Positions 8,500-16,956 of a DNA stretch of 64,000 bases are shown here, piece after piece (within the stretch, counting starts at the first letter, position 1; each line of letters begins with the position of its first letter). The DNA comes from Plesiocystis pacifica SIR-1 (lineage in GTDB: Bacteria > Myxococcota_A > Polyangia > Nannocystales > Nannocystaceae), in assembly GCF_000170895.1 (NCBI RefSeq), contig NZ_ABCS01000007.1, positions 1 to 64,000 on the forward strand, read 5' to 3'. The position numbers were made by a program, and so were the translations under genes. The notes under the pieces are model-generated. The model was not told where the DNA came from, did no database searches, and was given only the letters and a program-made list of their open reading frames with translations.

Positions 8500-9833
8500 A
8501 CGAGGGGGCGCAGTCGGGCGGCGGCTACGGCCGCAGCGTGCTCGTGTCCGTGGCCACGGTCGCGACCATGAGCGCGATGGCGCTGGCCAACAACGTCGCC
8601 ATCGCGCGCCTGGCCGGGCCCGAGGCCCGCGGGCTCTACGGCGTGGTCGTGGCGATCGGGGCCCTGGCCGTGCCCGCGGCGTCCATGGGCCTGGGGCCCG
8701 CCGCGACCTGGCAGCTGGGCAAGCGCGCCGACTCGGAGCCCGCGCAGCTCGGGCGAGTCGTCGCGCACCTGCGCCGCGTGGTCTTGCTGAGCCTCGCCCT
8801 CGGCATGGGCCTCGGCGCCCTCGCCCTCGGCGTCCGCAGCTTCGCCCCCTCCCCGACCCACGCGACCTTGCTGGCGATCGGCTGCGCCGCGTTGACCCTC
8901 CCGGCCCAGGTCACCAACGAGCTCGGTCGCGGGGTCGCCCTGGGCCGGCGGCGCGCGCTGACCTACAACCTGCTCGCCGTCGCCGTGCTCGCCGGGCTGC
9001 TGAGCCTCAACCTGCTCACGGCCCAGCGCGGGCCGGCGCAGGTCCTGGTCAACCTCGGCGTCGCCAACTGGATCGTCGCGCTGGCCGTGATGGTCCGCGG
9101 CTCCAGCCTCGCGCGCGCTCCCGAAAAAGAAGAAGACCCCGGGCCCCTCGACGCCCTCCGAGCCTACGGCGCCCGGGCGACCCTCGTCGCCCTCGGCGAC
9201 GCCGCCCTGCTCCGCGCCGACTACCTGCTCGCCGCGCCCATCATCGGCCTGACCAAGCTCGGCATCTACGCCATCGCCGATCAGATCAGCCACCTCATGG
9301 CCATGGTCGGCCTGCTCGCCGGCAAGATGATGCTGCCCGAGAGCGCCGCGGACTCCGAGGGCGGGCGCAGCCTCGCCAAGCTCGGCCTGGCCTGCCGCCT
9401 GCTCGTCCTCGCGTTGAGCCTCGGCAGCCTCGTCGCCATCGCCGTGGGTCCGTGGCTGATCCCGGCCCTGTTCGGCCCCGAGTTTGCCCCCGCCTACGCG
9501 GCCATGCTGATCCTGCTTCCGGCGGCCCTACTCAAGGGACTCAGCGCGCTGATCTCCACGTGGCTGGCCGGGCGCGGCGTCCAGCGACCCACGGTCCGCG
9601 CGGGCGCCCTGGCCCTCGGCGCCCAAGCCCTCGGCGTCGTCGCCCTCGGCCTGAGCCTGGGCTGGCTCGGCGTGGCGATCGCCAAGACCCTCGGCTACCT
9701 GGTGCAGTTCGTCGCGGTGCTCCGCGCCCTCGAGCGCCACCGCCCCGGGGCCGCCGCCAGCCTCGGCTGGCGCCCCCGCCTCGACGATCTACGCGCCCTC
9801 AGCCGTTGGCTCGCTGCCCGCCTCGGACGCTGA
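8496..9833 (+). CDS. Polysaccharide flippase (Wzx/MATE-like oligosaccharide exporter)
   Basis: 445 residues, nearly all membrane-spanning, about 12-14 helices. The N-terminal LANNVAIARLAGPEARGLYGVVVAI matches the start of the Polysacc_synt (MOP) superfamily, and FGPEFAPAYAAMLILLPAALLKGL is the characteristic helix 9-10 region. It flips undecaprenyl-linked repeat units across the inner membrane for the adjacent ligase/polymerase. The GTG start shares GTGA with the glycosyltransferase stop. Its own TGA (9831-9833) is also the first three bases of a family-1 hairpin element, and its 3' end overlaps the convergent sugar transferase gene by 45 bp. Confidence 0.88.
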   Translation: MNEGAQSGGGYGRSVLVSVATVATMSAMALANNVAIARLAGPEARGLYGVVVAIGALAVPAASMGLGPAATWQLGKRADSEPAQLGRVVAHLRRVVLLSLALGMGLGALALGVRSFAPSPTHATLLAIGCAALTLPAQVTNELGRGVALGRRRALTYNLLAVAVLAGLLSLNLLTAQRGPAQVLVNLGVANWIVALAVMVRGSSLARAPEKEEDPGPLDALRAYGARATLVALGDAALLRADYLLAAPIIGLTKLGIYAIADQISHLMAMVGLLAGKMMLPESAADSEGGRSLAKLGLACRLLVLALSLGSLVAIAVGPWLIPALFGPEFAPAYAAMLILLPAALLKGLSALISTWLAGRGVQRPTVRAGALALGAQALGVVALGLSLGWLGVAIAKTLGYLVQFVAVLRALERHRPGAAASLGWRPRLDDLRALSRWLAARLGR

Positions 9834-10532
9834 GTCGTGGACGTGGGGTAGGGAGGGCGTGGCGTCGTCCACGACGGCTAAAATAGTCAGAGACTGTGAG
9901 TTACTCACAGTCTCTGAGCTCGAGAACCACCCGAGGTCGTCGACCTCGGTCATGGCCTGGCCCGTCTCCTGCCCCGAGCCGACCACGACCTGGGCGACCG
10001 TGCGCGCGAGGATGTCCAGGTCGACGCGCAGGCTGTGGTGGTCGACGTACCAGACATCGAGGACCAGGCGGCGAGAGAAGGGGATGGCCTGGCGCCCGTT
10101 GACCTGGGCCCAGCCCGTGATCCCCGGGCGCACCTCGTGGCGCCGCGCTTGCTCCGGCGTGTACTTGTCGAGGTACTCCATGAGCAGAGGCCGCGGGCCG
10201 ACCAGGCTCATGTCGCCGATCAGCACGTTCCACAGCTCGGGCAGCTCGTCGATGCTGGTCTTGCGCAGCGCTCGGCCCACGGCCGTGACCCGGGCGCCGT
10301 CGCTGTGCCAGCGATCTTCGCCAGGGCGCGGCTCGACCATGGTGCGGAACTTGTAGATCGTGAACGGCCGACCGCCGCGGCCGGGACGGCGCTGGCGAAA
10401 CAAGATCGGCCGGCCCATGGTCGCCCAGATCGCCAGCCCCGCGCCGACCAGCACCGGCGCGCCAGCGACCAGCCCCGCGCTCGCCCCGAGCACGTCCATG
10501 CCGCGCTTGAGCCCAGGCCACAGCCGACTCAC
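9789..10532 (-). CDS. Initiating sugar-phosphate transferase (bacterial sugar transferase family)
   Basis: 247 residues. One N-terminal hydrophobic segment (12-36) is followed by the full bacterial sugar transferase domain: IYKFRTMV (59-66), IDELPELWNVLIGDMSLVGP (94-113, including the catalytic Asp-Glu pair), and RPGITGWAQVNGR (135-147). Enzymes of this short PglC/WcaJ-C type transfer a sugar-1-phosphate from a UDP sugar to undecaprenyl phosphate, and so would start the repeat unit. GTG start shares GTGA with the upstream FemAB gene. Residues ~207-234 (SETVSNSQSL...PSLPHVHDS) are encoded by a family-1 hairpin element, so the last ~45 residues are probably a recent, non-catalytic extension. 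Confidence 0.93.
   Translation of the reverse strand: MSRLWPGLKRGMDVLGASAGLVAGAPVLVGAGLAIWATMGRPILFRQRRPGRGGRPFTIYKFRTMVEPRPGEDRWHSDGARVTAVGRALRKTSIDELPELWNVLIGDMSLVGPRPLLMEYLDKYTPEQARRHEVRPGITGWAQVNGRQAIPFSRRLVLDVWYVDHHSLRVDLDILARTVAQVVVGSGQETGQAMTEVDDLGWFSSSETVSNSQSLTILAVVDDATPSLPHVHDSASEAGSEPTAEGA
9831..9918 (-). repeat. Family-1 bipartite hairpin element, copy 1
   Basis: Read on the minus strand (9918 to 9831), a perfect palindrome comes first: CAGAGACTGTGAG, a 3-base loop, then CTCACAGTCTCTG. A short A/T-rich link (ATTTTAGCC) follows, then GTCGTGGACG, 22 loop bases and CGTCCACGAC, ending TCA. The same layout recurs at 14162 and three times at 43209-43482. Here it lies wholly between two convergent genes: its plus-strand first three bases are the flippase stop, and on the minus strand it is translated as the tail of the sugar transferase. 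Confidence 0.9.
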
Positions 10533-11665
10533 GCCTCGTCCTCCACTTCTTTTTCAGAGGGAACGACCGGCACCTGGCGATACGCCGGGAAGAAGCCGCT
10601 CGTCGCGTCGACGCCTTGGGCCCGACACAGCGCCGCGTAGGCAGAGGGATCGGCGATCCACTCCCAGGTCTGGAACACCCCGCGGCGCTTGGAGAAGCCG
10701 CGCTTGAAGCGGAGCAGCTCGTCCTCGGCCGAGCCCAGGCCGCCGCCCAGGTTCAACTTCGAGAGCCCCGCCGCGGCGCAGCGCTGGCGCACGGCGTGGA
10801 TCAACGGGCGCGTCGGCGCGGCCCGGCGGTGGGCGCTCGCCGTCCCCGAGAAGTGGTACTGGACCATGCCGCAGCTGCGCGTGAACAGGGCCCCGGCGGC
10901 GACCTGCCCCTCGTGCTCGACGAAGGCCAGGAAGGCGCGAGAGCCCAACGCCGCGAGCAGGCCCTCGAGGTAGGGCCGAGCGAAGCCCGACCAGCTCGCG
11001 TCGAGGCGGGCCATGGTCTCGGCGTAGACGGCGTAGAAGTCGTCGAAGCGGGCGCAGTCGTCCTCGACCACGGCGACGTAGCCGGCCTCGACGCTGCGCC
11101 GGATCTTGCGGCGATCCATGCTCCGGTACTCGCCCCACTGCGCCTCCTCGGAGCCCTCGAGGTCGATCCACACCAGCGGACCGCGCTCGCGCAGCTCCTC
11201 GCCCAGCGCAGGCGCGAGGGCCTCGTTCAAGAAGGGGTGCAGGCGCACGAAGGCGCTGGCCAGGCCGAGCTGCGCCATGCCCCGGCGCCAGGCCGCGAGC
11301 AGCTTGGCGACCACCGCGGGCGCGTCGCTGCTCATCAGCGGCCCCGGGTAGCCGTAGGGCGAGAGCGCGTCGTGGCTCGCCGAGCTGACCGCGCGCAGGG
11401 GCTCCGGCAAGGGCCGGCGAATCAGGGGCAAGAGCCCCACCTCGCCGTCCACCTCGACGCGCAGCGCCCCGCCCTCGCCGCCGAGGCGCGCGGCCTCGAG
11501 GGCGACGTAGTCGGGGAGCTGGTGAAAGTCGTGCACGCAGCGCGCGAGCACCTCGTCCCAGCGGCCGCGATCGTCGGCTGCGCTCGCGTCGAGCCATGCC
11601 AGCTGGTCTAGCTGAGAAGCGGGCGCGCTCACCCGCGACGCGACCCTCCGCGACGTGCCATCCAC
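10529..11665 (-). CDS. FemAB-like GNAT-superfamily acyl/aminoacyl transferase
   Basis: 378 residues with the double-GNAT FemAB layout: an N-terminal half with ASHDALSPYGYPGPL (as in FemAB proteins of exopolysaccharide loci) and a C-terminal half with RSMDRRKIRRSVEAGY, FVEHEGQVAAGALF and LNLGGGLGSAEDELLRFKRGFS. The KLNLGGG...LLRFKRGFS block is the conserved end of the family. Such proteins attach amino acids or acyl groups to lipid II or to sugars; here an amino-sugar modification is plausible because the locus makes amino sugars. GTG start (an out-of-frame ATG lies 4 bp away). First gene of a two-gene minus operon; the 135-bp divergent gap to the BY-kinase gene must hold both promoters. Confidence 0.85.
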   Translation of the reverse strand: MDGTSRRVASRVSAPASQLDQLAWLDASAADDRGRWDEVLARCVHDFHQLPDYVALEAARLGGEGGALRVEVDGEVGLLPLIRRPLPEPLRAVSSASHDALSPYGYPGPLMSSDAPAVVAKLLAAWRRGMAQLGLASAFVRLHPFLNEALAPALGEELRERGPLVWIDLEGSEEAQWGEYRSMDRRKIRRSVEAGYVAVVEDDCARFDDFYAVYAETMARLDASWSGFARPYLEGLLAALGSRAFLAFVEHEGQVAAGALFTRSCGMVQYHFSGTASAHRRAAPTRPLIHAVRQRCAAAGLSKLNLGGGLGSAEDELLRFKRGFSKRRGVFQTWEWIADPSAYAALCRAQGVDATSGFFPAYRQVPVVPSEKEVEDEA

Positions 11666-11800
11666 GGCCCCAGGCTAGCACGCAGCTCCCGACCGGGCGC
11701 CGGGTCCTCGCCGTGCGCAGACACCAAAAAATTCCGTGAAGGTTCGGGCCGCGATCGCCATGGACGAGGACGACGGCTGCGCTGCGCCGCCGCACCCGAC

Positions 11801-14149
11801 ATGACCGAGCACCGCGACCTCGGGCCTGTGGCTGGGCCGCCCGGCCATCCCAGTCACCTGGCCACGGCGAGCGCCCCGAGCTGGACCGCCCCGCCCCCTG
11901 GCTGGGGCCCCTCGCGCCCCGGCTGGCCGAGCCACCGCCCGCCGCCCTACGCCGCCTACGAGCTCGACGAGTCCGCGCACGATCCGGCCATCACGTCCAT
12001 CTTCGACGTGCTCGCGATCTTGCGTCGGCGCTGGCTCCTGGTCGCCAGCGCCACCGCGTTGTCGCTGACCGTCGGCGTGCTCTTGCTGACCCTGCTGCCC
12101 AAGCAGTGGCGCGCCGAGGTCAGCCTGCTGCTCAACCCCTCGGGCCCGGAGGTCCTCGACGAGGTCGACGGCGTCGAGGAGGAGCTCGACAGCTTCGGCT
12201 ACCGCCAGTACTACCGGACCCAGCGCGAGGTCATCTCGAGCCGGACCGTGGCCGAGGCCTCCATCGCGCGCCTGGGCCTGGCCGAGGACCCGGAGTTCCT
12301 CGGCGTCGACCACATCCACGACGCGAACGAGCGGGCCGAGGCCGCGGCCGAGATCGACCCCGTCGAGCGCCTGCGCGAGATCGTCTCGATCCGCGAGGTC
12401 AACGAGTCCCGGGTGGTCCGCATCCGCGTCGAGTACCCCGACCCCGAGCGCGCCGCCGAGATCGCCAACACCCTCGCCGCGACCTACCTCGAGTACATCA
12501 CCGGCGAGCGCGTCGACGACGGCGCCCGGGCCCAGCGCGACCTGAGCAAGGAGCTCGGAGAGGCGCGCACCCGCCTGCGCGCCGCCGAGCGAGCCCTCGC
12601 CGACTTCAAGACCGAGCACGCGATCACGACCATCGCCCTCGAGGACCGCCAGAGCGTGGTCACCACCAAGATCCTCGAGCTCAGCGAGCAGGCCCAGGCC
12701 GCCCAGGCCGCCCGCATCGCCGCCGAGGACCTCTACGACGAGGCCAAGCGCCTCCACGCCAAGGGGGCCTACTCCGGGGCCGCGGCGCTCCTCGACCCCA
12801 GCCAGCAGACCATCTTCGACGACCTGCTGCGCGAGCGCCTGGCCGCGCAAAAAGACTTCCTGGCCCTCGACCTGCGCTACGGCGATCAGCACCCGCGCTG
12901 GCGCGAGGCCAACGAGCGCCACGCGCTCATCGACGCGACCATCGAGGCCGAGGCCGACAGCCACCTGGCGACCTTCGCCGCCCGCTACCGCGCCGCCAAG
13001 GCGACCCAGGTCAAGCTCGAGGCCGCGCTGAAGGCCGAGCAAAACCGGGCCCTCGAGCTCAGCGAGCTCGAGCCCGAGTACCGCGAGCTCGCCCGGACGG
13101 TCGCCGACGCCGAGGACATCTACGGCGTGCTCGCGCGCCGCGACACCGAGGTCGGGCTGACCAACCGCGTCGAGGGCCGCCCGCCCGTCGAGATCCTCGA
13201 TCCGGCCACGGCCGGGCGCGAGCCCGTGCGCCCGCGCATGGCCCTGGGCCTCGCCGCCGCCGGGCTCATCGGCCTGGTCCTCGGCGGCCTCGGGGCCGTC
13301 GCCGTCGACCTGCGCGACTACACCATCCGCGAGCTCGGCGACCTCGAGCTCGCCGTCGCGGGCTGGGACCTGCCCGTGCTCGGCCAGCTCCCGCGCATGC
13401 CGCTGGACCCCAAGCTCGGCGGCGCCAACCACCGCGACCAGCGACGCCACCGCGACCTCCACACCCACGCCCATCCGCAGTCGCCCATGGCCGAGCAGGC
13501 CCGCGGCATCCGGGCCGCCGTGGGCTTCGCGCTCTCGCGCCAGGAGCAGCACTGCCTGCTCGTGACCTCGCCGGCGAGCTCCGAGGGCAAGAGCTCCACC
13601 GCCCTCAACCTCGCCCTGAGCTGGTGCCAGGCCGGCAAGCGCGTGGTCCTGGTCGACGCCGACATGCGCCGGCCTCGGCTCCACGAGGTCTTCGCCATGC
13701 CGCTCGCCAGCCTCGACCACGGCCTGGCCACGGTGCTCACCGGCGGCTCCTCCCTCGACGACGCCCTGGTCCCCGGCGAGGCCCTCGACGGCGCCCCCGA
13801 GAGCCTGAGCATCCTGCCCTGCGGCCCGCTGCCGGCCACGCCCGCCGAGCTCCTCGACGGCCACGGCTTCCGCCGCACCCTCGCCGAGCTGCGCCAGCGC
13901 TTCGACGTGGTGATCTTCGACACCCCGCCGCTCATGCCCGTGGTCGACGCGCTGATCCTCGCCCGCCAGGTCGACGGCGTGGTGCTCGTGGCCCGCTGCG
14001 GCGCGAGCTCCCGCGCCGACGTCCAGCGCAGCCTCGGGCTGCTGCGACGCCACGACACCAACTTGCTCGGTCTGGTGCTCAACGACGTCGAGCTGCGCGA
14101 GCGCAGCGGCTACTACCGCTACGGCGAGTACAGCGCTCCCTCGGCCTGA
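11801..14149 (+). CDS. Wzz-BY-kinase polysaccharide chain-length tyrosine autokinase
   Basis: 782 residues. After a Pro-rich lead (1-60), residues ~62-100 contain the first membrane helix of a Wzz domain (RRRWLLVASATALSLTVGVLL), a long coiled-coil periplasmic region follows, and a second helix lies at ~480-505. The C-terminal kinase has Walker A (SPASSEGKSSTALNLAL), Walker A' (VVLVDADMRRPRL) and Walker B (VVIFDTPPLMPV), and ends in a tyrosine-bearing tail (GYYRYGEY) that is the usual autophosphorylation cluster. It controls polymer length and export with the neighbouring ligase and flippase. The fused Wzc arrangement is the Gram-negative form. Confidence 0.93.
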   Translation: MTEHRDLGPVAGPPGHPSHLATASAPSWTAPPPGWGPSRPGWPSHRPPPYAAYELDESAHDPAITSIFDVLAILRRRWLLVASATALSLTVGVLLLTLLPKQWRAEVSLLLNPSGPEVLDEVDGVEEELDSFGYRQYYRTQREVISSRTVAEASIARLGLAEDPEFLGVDHIHDANERAEAAAEIDPVERLREIVSIREVNESRVVRIRVEYPDPERAAEIANTLAATYLEYITGERVDDGARAQRDLSKELGEARTRLRAAERALADFKTEHAITTIALEDRQSVVTTKILELSEQAQAAQAARIAAEDLYDEAKRLHAKGAYSGAAALLDPSQQTIFDDLLRERLAAQKDFLALDLRYGDQHPRWREANERHALIDATIEAEADSHLATFAARYRAAKATQVKLEAALKAEQNRALELSELEPEYRELARTVADAEDIYGVLARRDTEVGLTNRVEGRPPVEILDPATAGREPVRPRMALGLAAAGLIGLVLGGLGAVAVDLRDYTIRELGDLELAVAGWDLPVLGQLPRMPLDPKLGGANHRDQRRHRDLHTHAHPQSPMAEQARGIRAAVGFALSRQEQHCLLVTSPASSEGKSSTALNLALSWCQAGKRVVLVDADMRRPRLHEVFAMPLASLDHGLATVLTGGSSLDDALVPGEALDGAPESLSILPCGPLPATPAELLDGHGFRRTLAELRQRFDVVIFDTPPLMPVVDALILARQVDGVVLVARCGASSRADVQRSLGLLRRHDTNLLGLVLNDVELRERSGYYRYGEYSAPSA

Positions 14150-14161
14150 GCGTTCTTGGGC

Positions 14162-14258
14162 CTCAGAGACTGTGAGTTACTCACCGTCTCTGTCGATTTT
14201 AGCCGTCGTGGACGACGCCACGCCCTCCCCGCCCCACGCCCACGACTCAGAGACGGTC
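14162..14258 (+). repeat. Family-1 bipartite hairpin element, copy 2
   Basis: Plus orientation. The first stem is CAGAGACTGTGAG / CTCACCGTCTCTG, with one mismatch relative to the perfect copy at 9831. A GATTTTAGCC link follows, then GTCGTGGACG and its partner; the second arm here reads CGCCCACGAC, so that stem also has one change. The unit ends ACTCA and continues with CAGAGACGGTC, which looks like the first arm of a truncated further unit. It lies 12 bp after the BY-kinase stop, in a convergent intergenic region, directly followed by a family-2 element. Confidence 0.88.
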
Positions 14259-14270
14259 AACGAATCCACG

Positions 14271-14390
14271 CCCCCGCTCGCGGGGGCGACCACCAGCCTT
14301 CTCGAAGGCACGAACCCCATTGCCCACCAAGCCATAGCGGAGGAGCGGATAGCGACGAAGCGCCCCCGGTCTTCAGATGCCTGTGGGGGT
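14271..14390 (+). repeat. Family-2 structured repeat, copy 1
   Basis: About 120 bp shared with 20052 and 29599. Landmarks in order: CCCCCGC/GCGGGGG hairpin, GGGGGCGACCAC, a small hairpin (GCCTT CTCG AAGGC), CACGAACCCCATTG, AGCCATAGCGGAGGAGCGG, AGCGACGAAGCGCCCCCGGT, and GCCTGTGGGGG. GGGGGCG near the start can pair with CGCCCCC of the GAAGCGCCCCC block, closing a long stem. It begins 11 bp after the stop of the minus-strand sigma gene at 14401 (read on that strand). Confidence 0.85.
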
Positions 14391-14400
14391 AGAGCAGAAC

Positions 14401-15684
14401 TCAGTTCTCCAGCGCTCGCAAGCGCCGCTCGAGGTAGCGCCGCTCCGCCGCGTTGCTGACCAGCTCCAAGGCCCGCGCGTAGGCCTTCGCCGCCCCATCC
14501 AGCACGCCTTTGCGGCGCAGCAAGTCCGCCCGCGCGGCGTGCAGCAGGTGGTAGCGCGTCAGCGATCCGTCCGCCTCGATCGCGTCGAGCTCGCGCAGGC
14601 CCGCGTCGAGGCCAAAGTGGGGCCCGCGGGCCATGGCGATCGCCGCGGCCCGGTTGAGGCGCACGATCGGGCTGGGCTCGAGGCGCATCAACAAGGTGTA
14701 GAGCCCGACGATCTGCGGCCAGTCCGTGTCCTCGGGGGCGCGCGCGGTCGCGTGCAAGGCCGCGATCGCGGCCTGGAGCTGGTAGGGCCCGGGCGCGCGC
14801 AGGCGCATGGCCGCCTCGAGGGCCGCGGCCGCCTCGGCGATCTCCCCGTGGTGCCAGCGCGTCCGGTCCTGGTCCTCGAGCAGGACCAGATCCCCCGCGG
14901 CGTCGACTCGGGTGTCGCGGCGCGCGTGGTGCAGCCGCAGCAGCGCCCACAGGCCGACGACCTCGGGCGTGTCGGGCAGCAGCCGGCGGGTCACCGCGGC
15001 CAGCCGGATGGCCTCGCCGCACAGCTCCCGGCGCAGCAAGGCGTCCCCGCTCGTCGCCCGGTAGCCCTCGTTGAAGATCAGGTAGACCACCCGCAGCACC
15101 CCGCGCAGGCGCTCGGGCAGCTGCTCGGGCGTGGGCACGGCGTAGGGGATGCCGGCGCGCTGGATCTTCTTCTTGGCCCGGACCAGGCGCTGGGCCATGG
15201 TCGCGTCGGGGACCAGGAAGGCCCGGGCGATCTCCACGGTGCTCAGGCCGCCCAGGGTCCGCAGGGTCAGGGCGACCTGGGCCTCCGTGCCCAGGGCCGG
15301 GTGGCAGCAGGTAAAGATCAGCGCGAGGCGCTCGTCGGGATAGGCCGGCGCGGACTCGGGGTCGTCCCGCTCGCTCCGCTCTTGCGCGCTGAGCTCGGCC
15401 AGCTGCGCGACCGCGGGGGCCTTGTCGCGGGCCGTCCGCTCCCGGCGGTGTCGATCGAGGATGCGATTGCGTGCCACGGTGGTCAGCCACGCGCCCGGCC
15501 GAGCGGGCACGCCTTCGGTAGGCCAGCGCTGGATGGCGAGGGCGTAGGCCTCCGCGGCCGCGTCCTCGGCCAGCTGCAGGTCGCGCTGGGTCAGTCGCAT
15601 CAAGCTCGCGATGATCCGTCCATGCTCGGACTTGAACGTCCGAGCGATGGCAGCCTGCGTGGGATCATCGGCGCGCGCGCTCAC
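14401..15684 (-). CDS. ECF42-like RNA polymerase sigma factor with C-terminal extension
   Basis: 427 residues, over twice a minimal ECF sigma. Residues ~1-180 hold sigma-2 (FKSEHGRIIASLMRLTQRDL...EDAAAEAYALAIQRWP...GAWLTTVARNRILDRHRR) and sigma-4 (LRTLGGLSTVEIARAFLVPDATMAQRLVRAKKKIQ). Between them lies DERLALIFTCCHPAL, a hallmark of this group. The C-terminal ~230 residues are the DUF6596/TPR-like domain (LRVVYLIFNEGYRA...). ECF42 sigmas lack an anti-sigma factor and are encoded with a DGPF/YCII protein; exactly that gene lies 12 bp upstream. GTG start. The target promoters are not visible from sequence. Confidence 0.93.
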   Translation of the reverse strand: MSARADDPTQAAIARTFKSEHGRIIASLMRLTQRDLQLAEDAAAEAYALAIQRWPTEGVPARPGAWLTTVARNRILDRHRRERTARDKAPAVAQLAELSAQERSERDDPESAPAYPDERLALIFTCCHPALGTEAQVALTLRTLGGLSTVEIARAFLVPDATMAQRLVRAKKKIQRAGIPYAVPTPEQLPERLRGVLRVVYLIFNEGYRATSGDALLRRELCGEAIRLAAVTRRLLPDTPEVVGLWALLRLHHARRDTRVDAAGDLVLLEDQDRTRWHHGEIAEAAAALEAAMRLRAPGPYQLQAAIAALHATARAPEDTDWPQIVGLYTLLMRLEPSPIVRLNRAAAIAMARGPHFGLDAGLRELDAIEADGSLTRYHLLHAARADLLRRKGVLDGAAKAYARALELVSNAAERRYLERRLRALEN

Positions 15685-15696
15685 GGGGCGCGGAGA

Positions 15697-16047
15697 TCAG
15701 TTCCAGACCATGACGGGCCGGACCTCGATGCAGCCGGTCTTGGCCGCCGGGATGCCCGCGGCCAGCTCGATCGCCTCGTCGAGGTTGGCCGCCTCGACCA
15801 TGTAGTAGCCCCCGAGTTGCTCCGCCGTCTCCGCGAAGGGTCCGTCGGTGATGGTCCGCTCCCCGCCGCGGATGCGCACGGAGGTCGCCGTCGCCACGGG
15901 CTCGAGGGCGTCGCCGCCGACGTAGTTCCCGCTGTCTTTGATGTTCTTGGTGTACTCGGCGTAGGCCTGGATCACCTGAGCCTGGCTCTGCTCGTCGCGG
16001 TTGGCGATGATGGATTCGTTCTCGTAGATGAGGAGGAGGAACTGCAT
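15697..16047 (-). CDS. DGPF/YCII-related domain protein (ECF42 partner)
   Basis: 116 residues beginning MQFLLLIYENESI. It contains the signature TITDGPFAETAEQLGGYYMVEAANLDEAIELAAGIP, with the DGPF tetrapeptide and the downstream LGG(F/Y) block, and ends CIEVRPVMVWN. These small proteins are encoded with ECF42 sigma factors, and the sigma gene follows 12 bp downstream on the same strand. The family fold is a ferredoxin-like YCII domain. The role is unsettled: either a regulator that replaces an anti-sigma factor or a target of the regulon. The promoter should lie in 16048-16193, which is A/T-rich around 16110-16120. Confidence 0.92.
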   Translation of the reverse strand: MQFLLLIYENESIIANRDEQSQAQVIQAYAEYTKNIKDSGNYVGGDALEPVATATSVRIRGGERTITDGPFAETAEQLGGYYMVEAANLDEAIELAAGIPAAKTGCIEVRPVMVWN

Positions 16048-16193
16048 GACGGGGTCTCACCAAGGCGACGATCGGGCGACGGAGAGATCGACAGGGCCCA
16101 GGCCCGATCGACAATTTTTTTCCTGGGCGGATCGGGGGCCGAGTGTGCCACACGCGCACACCCACCGCCGGACGAGGTGTAGGATCCGCTCAG

Positions 16194-16862
16194 GTGTCCT
16201 CCATCGCCTCCACGCGCCCACGCAGGCGCATCTGCGTGCCCTTGGCGCTCGCCCTGCTCGCCGCGGGCTGCCCGGCGGCGACGGAGGAGGATCCCGCGAA
16301 CACCCCGCCCTCGCTGGTGCAGCAGTGTGAAGCGGGGCGCGGCGAGGCCTGCATGCTGCTGGCCGCGGACCTGCGCGATCGCCAGGGCGAAGCGGCGGCC
16401 CTGCCCTACTCGATCCGAGCGTGCGACGCCGACGTGGCCGAGGCGTGCGAGGCCCTCGCCGCCCACTGCCCGACCACGCCAGCGGCCGGCGAGGTCCCCG
16501 GGCGGGGGCGTCGCACGGGCGAGGCTTGCCGCAGTCGGGGGCAGGCGGCCCTGCGCGCCGTCGAGTTCGAGCTGCGCAAAGATCGCCCGGCGATCCGCGA
16601 CACCCTCGACCGCGGCTGCGCCCTCCGCTCGGCCCCGGCCTGCGCGAGCCTAGGTCAACTCGAACTCGAGGACGGGCGCCACGATCGGGCCCGCGTCAGC
16701 CTGCACCGCGGCTGCGCCCTCGAGTCCGCGCTGAGCTGCCATCGGCTCGCGCTGATCTTTCGCCAGGGTTTGGGGGTCCCGATCGACGAAGACTACGCGT
16801 CCAAACAACTCGAGCGCGCGTGCTCGCTAGGCCATCGGGACAGTTGCAACCCCGACCCCTGA
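16194..16862 (+). CDS. Sel1-like Cys-rich lipoprotein
   Basis: 222 residues from a GTG preceded by AGGA at 9 bases. A signal peptide ends in LLAAGC, so it is an exported lipoprotein. The mature part has evenly spaced cysteines in blocks such as CEAGRGEACMLLA, CDADVAEACEALA, CALRSAPACASLG, CALESALSCHRLA and CSLGHRDSC. This Cys-x7-Cys spacing inside helix pairs is the disulfide-locked Sel1-like repeat known from HcpA-type proteins. Sel1 repeats bind partners, and no enzyme function is implied. An upstream in-frame ATG at 16143 would add 17 residues that spoil the signal peptide, so it is rejected. Confidence 0.8.
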   Translation: MSSIASTRPRRRICVPLALALLAAGCPAATEEDPANTPPSLVQQCEAGRGEACMLLAADLRDRQGEAAALPYSIRACDADVAEACEALAAHCPTTPAAGEVPGRGRRTGEACRSRGQAALRAVEFELRKDRPAIRDTLDRGCALRSAPACASLGQLELEDGRHDRARVSLHRGCALESALSCHRLALIFRQGLGVPIDEDYASKQLERACSLGHRDSCNPDP

Positions 16863-16956
16863 GCGTGACGCGATCTGCTTGGTGCAACCGATTACATCGA
16901 TTGCGTGCCCGCCGGCTAGTTCCCGGCTGGGTAGCCGAAATGCTAGTCTCGCAGCC

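Noticed and set aside
11675..14053. Long antisense reading frame opposite the BY-kinase gene
   Set aside because: Caused by very high G/C at third positions; no motifs, whereas the plus strand carries Walker motifs and Wzz helices.
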